In this document: in pieces, positions 42,129-48,226 of the stretch | Layout of the letters: each line of letters begins with the position of its first letter | Position numbering within the stretch: position 1 is the first letter of the stretch | Source of the DNA: Butyricicoccus_A sp963601915 | Lineage (GTDB): Bacteria; Bacillota; Clostridia; Oscillospirales; Butyricicoccaceae | Assembly: GCA_963601915.1 (NCBI GenBank) | Contig: CAVCGL010000017.1 | Location: 1-48,226, forward strand | Direction: 5' to 3' | Length of the DNA stretch: 48,226 bases | Made by a program: the position numbers and the translations under genes | Notes under the pieces: model-generated | What the model was told of the DNA's origin: nothing | The model's input: the letters and a program-made list of their open reading frames with translations, nothing else | The model's database searches: none

Positions 42129-43067
42129 ATGATTTATACTGTTACATTAAATCCATGCCTGGACTATCTGGTCGCAGTTCCTGATTTTAAGTCAGGACGC
42201 GTCAATCGCGCCGGATACGAAAGCCTCATGCCTGGCGGCAAGGGTATCAATGTTGCGTATGCTCTTCATATTTTGCAGGAACCGAGCTTGGCGCTCGGAT
42301 TTGTTGCCGGATTTACCGGCACAGAAATCGAACGAATCATGAGCAAGGATGAAATTCCGCATGATTTTTTGCAGCTCCAGACCGGCTTCAGCCGCATTGA
42401 TGTGCAGATGGTGGACGCCATCGAAAGCTCCATCAACGGCATCGGCCCGCTCGCCACACAGGAGGACATTGACGCTCTGTGTGAAAAATTGCAGGATCTG
42501 GAAGACGGCGACACCATCGTGCTGTCCGGTTCTGTGCCGCGCGGCGCAAAGGACAATGTATATGGTGAGATCCTTCGCTCTGTGGCACATAAGGATTTAT
42601 ATGTCGTTGTAGATGCCAAGCGTCCACTGCTATTGCACACCTTAAAGTATCGTCCGTTCCTCATCAAACCCAACATGCAGGAAATGGCAGATATTTTCTT
42701 CCAAGACATGTCCGCTGTATCCACAGAAGACATCGTTCGTTACACGAAAACCCTGCAAAGCATGGGCGCCCGCAACGTTTTGGTTTCCATGGGTGCTGCC
42801 GGTGCTCTTCTTTTGACAGAGGACGGCAAGGTTTATCATCACAGCGCGATGAAGGGCAAGGTTCACAACACCGTCGGCTGCGGTGATTCGATGCTCGCTG
42901 GTTTCCTCGCGGGTTTCCAGAAAAACCACGATCTCATCGAAGCGTTTCAGTTGTCGCTCGCGGCAGCATCTGCCAACGCCTTTCACGACGGCCGCGGCAC
43001 CTACGCGCAAATCATGCATCTGAATGAAATTCTGCAAAACGAATCCGCAGATGCGTTTACCGTTTAA
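42129..43067 (+). CDS. fruK: 1-phosphofructokinase (PfkB family)
   Basis: Phosphorylates fructose-1-phosphate (or a related hexose phosphate) with ATP; 312 aa. MIYTVTLNPCLDY at the N-terminus is the FruK/LacC signature; GGKGINVA binds substrate, VVDAKRPLL and NTVGCGDSMLAGFLAG (about 249-264, catalytic Asp) are the ATP and base-catalyst segments. AGGAGGG is 11 nt upstream. No PTS permease or DeoR regulator is adjacent, so tagatose-6-phosphate kinase (LacC-like) activity is possible. Monocistronic, closed by a strong terminator. Confidence 0.88.
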   Translation: MIYTVTLNPCLDYLVAVPDFKSGRVNRAGYESLMPGGKGINVAYALHILQEPSLALGFVAGFTGTEIERIMSKDEIPHDFLQLQTGFSRIDVQMVDAIESSINGIGPLATQEDIDALCEKLQDLEDGDTIVLSGSVPRGAKDNVYGEILRSVAHKDLYVVVDAKRPLLLHTLKYRPFLIKPNMQEMADIFFQDMSAVSTEDIVRYTKTLQSMGARNVLVSMGAAGALLLTEDGKVYHHSAMKGKVHNTVGCGDSMLAGFLAGFQKNHDLIEAFQLSLAAASANAFHDGRGTYAQIMHLNEILQNESADAFTV

Positions 43068-43088
43068 AAGTATTTGGACAAGCAGCAA

Positions 43089-43127
43089 CGTGCCAGAACC
43101 GGAAATTTCCGGCTCTGGCACGTTTTA
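43089..43127 (+). terminator. Terminator after fruK
   Basis: CGTGCCAGA-CCGGAAA / TTTCCGG-TCTGGCACG followed by TTTTATTT. It lies in the 80-bp gap between convergent genes and may serve both. Confidence 0.85.
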
Positions 43128-43148
43128 TTTATGATAGGAGAATATGAT

Positions 43149-45221
43149 TTATACAATCTCAAAGAATCGCATCATCAGCTGTGCTGCCTGTGCGCGTGTT
43201 GTCGTGCCGCGCGGAGACAGCGTATTCTGTGCGGTTCCGTTGACGATCTGCTTTGCAACCGCCCAACGCATCGCGTTCTGCGCCCACGAGGAAACCGCAC
43301 CGGCATCGGTATAGCCGTCCAATGCATCCTGTGCGGACACGTCCGCGCCCTGCTTCTGTGCATACGCATACAAAATCTGCACGGCCTGCTCTCGCGTCAC
43401 GGCATCGTTCGGCCCAAATTTGCCATTGCCATAACCGGAGACTATGCCATTCTGTGCCGCCCAAGCAACGGCCTTTGCGTACCAGCTGTTCGCAGCGACA
43501 TCCTGGAAGCCTGCGTTCGATGTCACCTCCGGATTTCCCGCTTCATTGTACAAAATCTGTACCAGCATTGCACGGTTCAGCGTCTGATTCGGCGCAAACG
43601 AAGCATTGCCAACGCCGTTCATCGTTCCGCTCGCCAGTGCCGTATCTACTGCCTCATGATACCACGCGGACTCGTCTACATCTTGGAGCGATGCCGACGG
43701 GCAATTGCTGCCGTCACACGCATACGCATCTCCCTGTACCGGAACGCCGTTGCTCATGGTCCATGTGTTCAGATTCGATGCCTGCACGCCATAGTTGGAA
43801 AAATCCAACGCCTGTGCCCGCACAACGCGGTTGAGTGCCGTCTTGACGCGGTATGCCTCTGTGCTGTCCGCTGCAAAGCCATTATTATTTTCCGCTGTGC
43901 CGTTGATGTTCTGAGACGGCGCATCGACAGCAACGCTCTCGCCGCCATTGTTCAGCGCTGCCTGTGTATTGTACCAAGAATTGGTTACCTGTGAGTTTTT
44001 GACAAAGGAGCCTGCGAGTGCACCGATGCAGTCAATTTTCTTGACCGCAGTGACATTGCCGGTCGCATAGCAGTTGTGCTCTTCGCCGTATTCCAGTCCG
44101 CACAGACCGCCTGCTGCGCCGCCGGTCTCATCCTCTGCCTGTCCCTGTTCATGGTCGTACAGAGACACGGTTACATCACCGGTCGCATAGGTATTTGCCA
44201 TCAGGCCCCAAACATTGATACCTGCAATGCCGCCTGCTTCCAGCCAGTTCTCGCCAGTGGTTTCCGCCGCCGTGACATCGACATCAGAAGAAGAGTTGAG
44301 CACAGCACCGCAATATTCATAGCCCATCAGACCGCCAGCCCAGATGTTCTTGCCGGTATTTTTTACGGACAGCGAACCGTCCACATGGCAGTTATCAATG
44401 ACTGCGCCGCGATGGCTCTCCTTGCTGTTCTTTGGTGTTGTTTTGCCGACCAATGTGCCAATCGTCACTTCATCCTGCGAGGAAACATTCATCTTGACAT
44501 CCGTCAAGTTCACATTGCGCACAACAGCATCCGAGCCAAGAACAGAGAACAAACCAATGATTTTTTCATCCGCAGCCGCAGCATATGCCTGCTGCTCGGT
44601 TCCCATCGTCATTCCCTCAATCGTATAGCCGTGACCGTCAAAGGTTCCGTTAAACGGGGCGCCATCATTGCCGATAGAATCCCAATTCGAACCGGAAATA
44701 TCAATATTCGCACCCAGCGATACATAGCAGCCAGAGTAATTATATTCATCTACCGATTTTGCAAATTTTCTCAACTGCTTGGCGGTAGAAATGACATACG
44801 GATGCGCTTGTGTGCCGTTGCCGGTAGTAAAGAAGGACAAATCGACTTCATTTCCCTCCGCTTTTTTCAAGGCAGAGTTGACAGCGCCCAAAATACCTTC
44901 ACTGCTGTACGTCGCGCCGGAAACCGTGTCCAAATCGGTGCTCTGCGTCTCAATAATTTTATCCATCAGGACAGCCGCTTTGTTCCAATAGGACTGTGTG
45001 TCGGAATGGGAAACGACATCAATCTTTGTGACTGCGTTGTCCTTGACGGTCACTGCCAGCGTAACCAAGCCATAATATCCCTGTGCAGAGCCTTCATAGG
45101 TGCCGTCTTTATATGCGCCCTCTCGAATATTGACCGCAAACGACGGCGCCGCTACACTTGCCGTGAGGCAAAGTCCCATCGCCAAAGCGCTCAAACGCTT
45201 CCAACCGGATTTGAACTTCAT
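43149..45221 (-). CDS. SLH-anchored surface protein with FMN-binding domain
   Basis: Exported protein of 690 aa. Signal peptide to about residue 29 (SFA). Residues about 35-120 form an FMN-binding domain with the flavinylation motif DTVSGATYSS, in which Thr104 would carry a covalent FMN attached by ApbE. Residues about 135-450 contain repeated Gly/Asn-rich segments (GTFDGHGYTIEG, GGLMGYEY, GGIAGINVWG, ATGDVTV), resembling GLUG-type surface repeats of a beta-helix. Three SLH domains follow (about 510-690). This combination suggests a flavin on the cell surface for electron transfer. AAAGGAGGAG precedes the ATG. Confidence 0.9.
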   Translation of the reverse strand: MKFKSGWKRLSALAMGLCLTASVAAPSFAVNIREGAYKDGTYEGSAQGYYGLVTLAVTVKDNAVTKIDVVSHSDTQSYWNKAAVLMDKIIETQSTDLDTVSGATYSSEGILGAVNSALKKAEGNEVDLSFFTTGNGTQAHPYVISTAKQLRKFAKSVDEYNYSGCYVSLGANIDISGSNWDSIGNDGAPFNGTFDGHGYTIEGMTMGTEQQAYAAAADEKIIGLFSVLGSDAVVRNVNLTDVKMNVSSQDEVTIGTLVGKTTPKNSKESHRGAVIDNCHVDGSLSVKNTGKNIWAGGLMGYEYCGAVLNSSSDVDVTAAETTGENWLEAGGIAGINVWGLMANTYATGDVTVSLYDHEQGQAEDETGGAAGGLCGLEYGEEHNCYATGNVTAVKKIDCIGALAGSFVKNSQVTNSWYNTQAALNNGGESVAVDAPSQNINGTAENNNGFAADSTEAYRVKTALNRVVRAQALDFSNYGVQASNLNTWTMSNGVPVQGDAYACDGSNCPSASLQDVDESAWYHEAVDTALASGTMNGVGNASFAPNQTLNRAMLVQILYNEAGNPEVTSNAGFQDVAANSWYAKAVAWAAQNGIVSGYGNGKFGPNDAVTREQAVQILYAYAQKQGADVSAQDALDGYTDAGAVSSWAQNAMRWAVAKQIVNGTAQNTLSPRGTTTRAQAAQLMMRFFEIV

Positions 45222-45236
45222 GTATACTCCTCCTTT

Positions 45237-45293
45237 AATTAGCTCAAACTAATTCGTGTACAGTAGTATACTATCTGATATTTTCTCTGTCAA
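45237..45293 (-). promoter_or_regulatory. Promoter and palindrome of the SLH-FMN gene
   Basis: TTGACA (45288-45293) and TATACT (45265-45270), 17-bp spacing on the minus strand. Just inside the transcript, AATTAG-N6-CTAATT (45237-45254) forms a perfect 6-bp inverted repeat ending beside the ribosome binding site. It may be an operator at +4 to +21 or a translation-control hairpin. Confidence 0.75.
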
Positions 45294-45368
45294 TAGAATT
45301 TATCCCGTTTTTGCCAAATAATTCTACCGAATTCATGTTTTAATTGTTAGAATATATGAACTTTCTTT

Positions 45369-45401
45369 GTCATGCACCGGGCAGACCCTCTTCGCATAAG
45401 A
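45369..45401 (+). promoter_or_regulatory. Possible sporulation sigma (SigE/SigK-like) promoter of cotJ
   Basis: GTCATGCA (45369-45376) and CATAAGAT (45394-45401) resemble mother-cell sigma boxes; the spacing (17 bp) is slightly wide. No sigma-A promoter is visible before cotJA. Assignment rests on these boxes and on the gene function. Confidence 0.35.
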
Positions 45402-45434
45402 TGGAGCATCTCTACACAGAAAGGATGAATCGCA

Positions 45435-45659
45435 ATGGAGAACAAGCCAAACGGTGCGCGCCCGGCTCTCACACCACAGGCTGCCCAGTCTGGTCCCGGC
45501 TATGTTTTGAATTATAATCTGTTGGCGCTGGCGATGGGCTTTGTCCCCGATCAGGTCTGGCAAAACATTTATCAGGACGACGTCGCGCTGGCGCGCGGAA
45601 CCATTTTTGCCGATCTCGACAAGCCGTTTATCGGAGAGGAGGCCGTTTCCCGTGACTGA
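45435..45659 (+). CDS. cotJA: Spore coat associated protein CotJA
   Basis: Small coat protein of 74 aa made in the mother cell. The segment GYVLNYNLLALAMGFVPDQVW followed by LARGTIFADLDKPFIG is the CotJA pattern; the region before it is Pro/Ala-rich. AAAGGATG lies upstream of the ATG. It overlaps cotJB by 8 nt. Confidence 0.88.
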   Translation: MENKPNGARPALTPQAAQSGPGYVLNYNLLALAMGFVPDQVWQNIYQDDVALARGTIFADLDKPFIGEEAVSRD

Positions 45660-45897
45660 AAAGCAAAAAGCGATGCGCGATGTCCAAGAGCGCGGTTTTG
45701 CCGCCTTTGACGCCTCCTTGTATTTAGACAGCCATCCAGACGACGAAGCGGCAGTACAGTATTTCCGCACCGTCTGCAAAAAGCACCAGCAGGCGCAAGA
45801 CATCTATCAAAAGCATTTCGGGCCGCTGACGCGGCAAAATGCCGGTGCAGAGGGGCGTTGGAATTGGGTCGATGACCCATGGCCATGGGAGGTGTGA
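45652..45897 (+). CDS. cotJB: Spore coat protein CotJB
   Basis: 81 aa. GTG at 45652 is chosen because GGAGAGGAGG lies 9 nt upstream and because the sequence from here aligns with the family (RGFAAFDASLYLDSHPDDEA, then CKKHQQAQDIYQKHFGPLT, ending WNWVDDPWPWE). The longer frame enters cotJA out of frame and is not supported. It is coupled with cotJA on one side and 3 nt from cotJC on the other. Confidence 0.88.
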   Translation: MTEKQKAMRDVQERGFAAFDASLYLDSHPDDEAAVQYFRTVCKKHQQAQDIYQKHFGPLTRQNAGAEGRWNWVDDPWPWEV

Positions 45898-45900
45898 AGC

Positions 45901-46524
45901 ATGTGGGAGTATGAAAAAAATCTTATGTATCCGGTACGCATTGCCAATCCCGATCCGGCGATGGCAAAGCTCATCATTACCCAGCTCGGCGGCCCAGACG
46001 GAGAGTTAGGCGCCGCCATGCGATATTTGACCCAGCGCTTTGCCCAGCCCTATGCGCAGGGAAAAGCGGTTTTGACGGACATCGGCACAGAGGAATTGGC
46101 GCACTGTGAAATGATCGGCGCCATTGTCTATCAATTGACGCGCTGTCTGACACCGGAACAAATCAAGCAGAGCGGTTTTGATGCGTACTTTGTCGATCAC
46201 ACCAACGGCATTTACCCGCAGGCTGCCAGCGGCACGCCATTTTCTGCGGCAACGCTGCAATCCACCGGCGATGCGATTGCCGATTTGTTTGAGGATATGG
46301 CGGCCGAGCAAAAGGCGCGCTTGACCTACGATAATCTTTTGCGCCTGATTGATGACCCCGACGTGCGTGATCCGATTAAGTTTTTGCGCGAACGAGAAAT
46401 CGTGCATTTCCAGCGCTTTGGCGAAGCGCTGCGCGATGTGCAGGAAAATCTCGATGCAAAAAACTACTATGCCTACAATCCTTCGTTCGATACCGGCTGT
46501 ACCAAACGGTCAAAAAACAACTAG
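45901..46524 (+). CDS. cotJC: Spore coat protein CotJC, manganese catalase family
   Basis: 207 aa with the four-helix ferritin-like fold of manganese catalases. Metal-ligand candidates are Glu in GGPDGELGAAMRYL and EELAHCEMIG (about 35-40 and 65-80), then EQKARLTYDNLL and REREIVHFQRFGEAL (about 140 and 165-180). It lies in the spore coat and may protect against peroxide. Ends the cotJABC operon and indicates that the host sporulates. Confidence 0.92.
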   Translation: MWEYEKNLMYPVRIANPDPAMAKLIITQLGGPDGELGAAMRYLTQRFAQPYAQGKAVLTDIGTEELAHCEMIGAIVYQLTRCLTPEQIKQSGFDAYFVDHTNGIYPQAASGTPFSAATLQSTGDAIADLFEDMAAEQKARLTYDNLLRLIDDPDVRDPIKFLREREIVHFQRFGEALRDVQENLDAKNYYAYNPSFDTGCTKRSKNN

Positions 46525-46558
46525 CAAAAAACGAGCTGTCTCTGTGTGAGACAGCTCG
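46525..46558 (-). terminator. Terminator of the Fic gene; copy 1 of a 34-bp direct repeat
   Basis: Perfect stem CGAGCTGTCT / AGACAGCTCG with 7-nt loop and a T6 run on the minus strand. The 34 bp are identical, loop included, to 47876-47909. Confidence 0.85.
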
Positions 46559-46567
46559 CTCTGCTTA

Positions 46568-47782
46568 TCAGTCGGGCAGTTTCTCCAACGCCGTAATGTC
46601 CAATTGATACAATTTTTCTCTGCCTCTCGTCTGTACCAGCAGATACTTGTGTTCGTCAAGCGCATTCAACCGTTTTTTTAGCGTCGTATAAGACAGATGC
46701 ATTCCTGTCCGCAACTCTTTTTCAGAAATGCCATCATCCGAAAACAACGCAGCTTGCAGCAAAACAAAAGTCAGGTTTTTATATTTTTCATCGCCTAATA
46801 GCGAATCACTTTGCATCCGTTCACAATACTCTTGTAAATCAACCGTTCGTTTCTCCAATGCATACTCCAATTGATGCATGGCTTCCTTGATAATTTCCAA
46901 AAATGCAAGGACAAACGGCGTTATATCGCCTCGATTGCGTCTATCGTTGCAGATTTTGAAAGAATCATAATAGGTCCGAATATTGTCTTTGATGGTATAG
47001 GACAACCGATAACTGACGAGCGGATCTAGCGTCCGCGAAAGCAGATAGCTGCTGATAAATCGCGATAACCGTCCATTTCCATCGTAAAACGGATGAATAT
47101 ATCCAAACAGATAGTGAAACACACTAATTCGAATCAAAATTTCTACCGAATCATCATTGAGAAACCGGAGTGCTTGTTCCATTGCTTCTATAATTTTTGA
47201 TTCCGGCTGCACACCGCGGTGAATTTCTTTTTGAGACGGACTCATCACAGAGACCGATTCTTTCCGAAAATACTGTCCATCCGGACAATCTGCCGGATTA
47301 TCCTGCATAATGTCCGGAAGCACCAGTTCATTATACAAATCTCTCATCTCTTGGCAGTCGGTCAGCGGAATATCCTCTGCCTTGCGCAAACGCAAATACT
47401 GTCTGACCAATCCGTCAAATCGTTTTTTCTGCTTGACCTCTTGGCTTTCCAGCTTCTCTAATACTTCATGAATTTCTCTGCGCGTGCTGTTTACGCCTTC
47501 AATATCATTTGTAAGTACAATTTCATCTACCAAACAGCGTCTGGAGAACTGTTCCAGTGCAATTCCCGGCAGCCCGCTCCGCAAATGTTCAACCTGCTTA
47601 TCTATGCGTAAAATTTCGGTGATGAGCGTCCACAACTGCGTATTCGGTATAAGAAATGCCGGATTTTCATTGACGGTAAAATTCAGCCGAATCACATCCG
47701 CATTGTGATACCGCGCAGTATAAACCGCTTCATATGTTTCTCTCGATTTATAGTATAGTTTTCCCAACGGTTCATACTGCAT
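46568..47782 (-). CDS. Fic family protein (class II, N-terminal inhibitory helix)
   Basis: Likely AMP-transferase (or de-AMPylase) of 404 aa. The Fic motif HPFYDGNGRLSR (230-241) is complete, with the catalytic His230. An inhibitory motif TNDIEG (91-96, pattern S/T-x3-E-G/N) stands N-terminal to the Fic domain, so it is a class II, self-inhibited form. A C-terminal winged helix-like region (about 350-400: LRTGMHLSYTTLKKRLNALDEHKYL in outline) may bind DNA. GAGGTG is 7 nt upstream of the ATG. No partner antitoxin gene is seen. Confidence 0.9.
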   Translation of the reverse strand: MQYEPLGKLYYKSRETYEAVYTARYHNADVIRLNFTVNENPAFLIPNTQLWTLITEILRIDKQVEHLRSGLPGIALEQFSRRCLVDEIVLTNDIEGVNSTRREIHEVLEKLESQEVKQKKRFDGLVRQYLRLRKAEDIPLTDCQEMRDLYNELVLPDIMQDNPADCPDGQYFRKESVSVMSPSQKEIHRGVQPESKIIEAMEQALRFLNDDSVEILIRISVFHYLFGYIHPFYDGNGRLSRFISSYLLSRTLDPLVSYRLSYTIKDNIRTYYDSFKICNDRRNRGDITPFVLAFLEIIKEAMHQLEYALEKRTVDLQEYCERMQSDSLLGDEKYKNLTFVLLQAALFSDDGISEKELRTGMHLSYTTLKKRLNALDEHKYLLVQTRGREKLYQLDITALEKLPD

Positions 47783-47827
47783 TTGTGTTCACCTCTTTGC
47801 ATTCGTATCATATGTATACCTATTAAA

Positions 47828-47856
47828 AATATACTATTGTTGATAGATAAAGTCAA
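47828..47856 (-). promoter_or_regulatory. Promoter of the Fic gene
   Basis: TTGACT (47851-47856) and TATATT (47828-47833), 17-bp spacing on the minus strand. The spacer contains CTAT-N5-ATAG, a possible operator for self-regulation. Confidence 0.65.
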
Positions 47857-47875
47857 ACCTTCTCTATTGCGCGCA

Positions 47876-47909
47876 CAAAAAACGAGCTGTCTCTGTGTGA
47901 GACAGCTCG
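47876..47909 (-). terminator. Terminator of the micro-ORFs; copy 2 of the 34-bp direct repeat
   Basis: Same 34-bp sequence as 46525-46558: 10-bp stem, 7-nt loop, T6 on the minus strand. It ends transcription from the small genes at 47935 and beyond, and stands upstream of the Fic promoter. Confidence 0.85.
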
Positions 47910-47934
47910 TTTCCGTTGATTCGTCTATAAACAA

Positions 47935-48030
47935 TTACTTGTGGTCAAATGCATCACGAACAGACATAGCATACTGTGCATGCGTTACGCCCTTCACATA
48001 AGAACGTGCGATTTTCTGGAAGAAATTCAT
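47935..48030 (-). CDS. Micro-protein, 31 aa, paralogue A
   Basis: Short ORF starting ATG at 48030 with GAGG 8 nt upstream. It reads MNFFQKIARSYV, then KGVTHAQYAMSV, ending RDAFDHK. It is a helical, amphipathic-looking peptide with no signal sequence or Cys. A second copy follows at 48066-48162 with the core RSYVxGVTHAQYAxSV conserved while flanking codons differ, which supports translation. Function unknown. Confidence 0.7.
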   Translation of the reverse strand: MNFFQKIARSYVKGVTHAQYAMSVRDAFDHK

Positions 48031-48065
48031 ACTTGTTACCTCTTTTTCTATGATAAATAAATCGT

Positions 48066-48162
48066 TTACTTGTTATCCATGTAATGACCAAAGGTCTGCG
48101 TAACGGATGCTGCATACTGCGCATGGGTTACACCTCTTACATAAGAACGAGCCAGCTTCTGG
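48066..48162 (-). pseudogene. Micro-protein, paralogue B, 5' end removed by an insertion sequence
   Basis: The frame reads QKLARSYVRGVTHAQYAA then SVTQTFGHYMDNK, and is clearly related to the micro-protein at 47935. Homology stops at the Gln codon that is residue 5 in paralogue A; upstream sequence is the end of an IS3-like element and no start codon with a ribosome site remains in frame. The original start is lost or lies on the far side of the element. Confidence 0.7.
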
Positions 48163-48226
48163 TGAAGTGACCCCCATTTGTTAGACAAAAATAAAAATTA
48201 AGCGATCTGAACGGTATGAATCCTGT
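48163..48226 (-). mobile_element. End of an IS3-family (IS150-group-like) insertion sequence
   Basis: From 48163 the sequence begins TGAAGTGACCCCCATTTG and TTAGAC, a terminal inverted repeat of the IS3/IS150 type starting with TG. It joins directly to the micro-ORF. On the minus strand a short open frame ends at TAA (48198-48200), consistent with the C-terminus of the transposase orfB. The element runs off the window, so its length and other end are not seen. Confidence 0.7.

Overview
The window looks like a piece of chromosome from a spore-forming anaerobic Clostridia (Oscillospiraceae/Butyricicoccaceae-like). The support is: moderate GC, the Firmicutes order gdpP-rplI-dnaB-tilS-hpt-ftsH, a cotJABC spore-coat operon, oxygen-sensitive ferredoxin-linked enzymes (2-oxoacid:ferredoxin oxidoreductase and a CooS-family protein), a T-box leader, SLH-anchored surface proteins, and intergenic arrays of small palindromes of the kind seen in this group. 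Family names come from reading translations by eye; no database search was possible.

Layout. 1-1.0 kb: tandem ~226-bp palindrome-rich repeat and AT-rich spacer. 1.2-4.6 kb: a small ORF and an OmpR-type two-component pair. 5-9.4 kb: inositol-monophosphatase-family enzyme, YczE/YitT-like membrane protein, a MATE exporter behind an attenuator-type leader (guanidine-IV/mepA-like candidate), and an SLH surface protein. 9.5-11.3 kb: an Fe-S protein and a Cys-rich protein divergent from a Crp/Fnr regulator, with a palindrome at -41.5. 11.3-20 kb: second repeat array, then the housekeeping operon on the minus strand. 20-22.4 kb: acyltransferase and AI-2E-family membrane proteins. 22.6-26 kb: an isoleucine-specifier T-box followed by a four-subunit 2-oxoacid:ferredoxin oxidoreductase. 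26-30.3 kb: PAP2 phosphatase with DUF368/PopT, then histidine kinase, response regulator and EamA transporter. 30.4-31.7 kb: homoserine dehydrogenase. 32-36.7 kb: operon of a CooS-family protein plus a nitrate/sulfonate/taurine-type ABC importer. 37-41.6 kb: atypical PAP2 protein, then MATE-aldo/keto reductase-XRE operon divergent from a LysR gene broken by a TGA. 41.7-43.1 kb: two serine tRNAs and a PfkB-family 1-phosphofructokinase. 43.1-48.2 kb: SLH protein with an FMN-binding domain, cotJABC, a Fic protein flanked by identical 34-bp terminator repeats, two related micro-ORFs, and the end of an IS3-like insertion sequence that interrupts the second one.

Most interesting points. (1) The CooS-family protein has Asp where canonical CO dehydrogenases have a C-cluster cysteine, carries a His-rich N-terminal extension, and is co-transcribed with an anion-type ABC importer; this may be a non-CO-oxidising enzyme with its own substrate uptake. 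(2) The Ile T-box places a 2-oxoacid:ferredoxin oxidoreductase under isoleucine-starvation control, suggesting reductive branched-chain amino acid synthesis. (3) The MATE leader, the Crp/Fnr site and the LysR double site are sharply resolved regulatory architectures.
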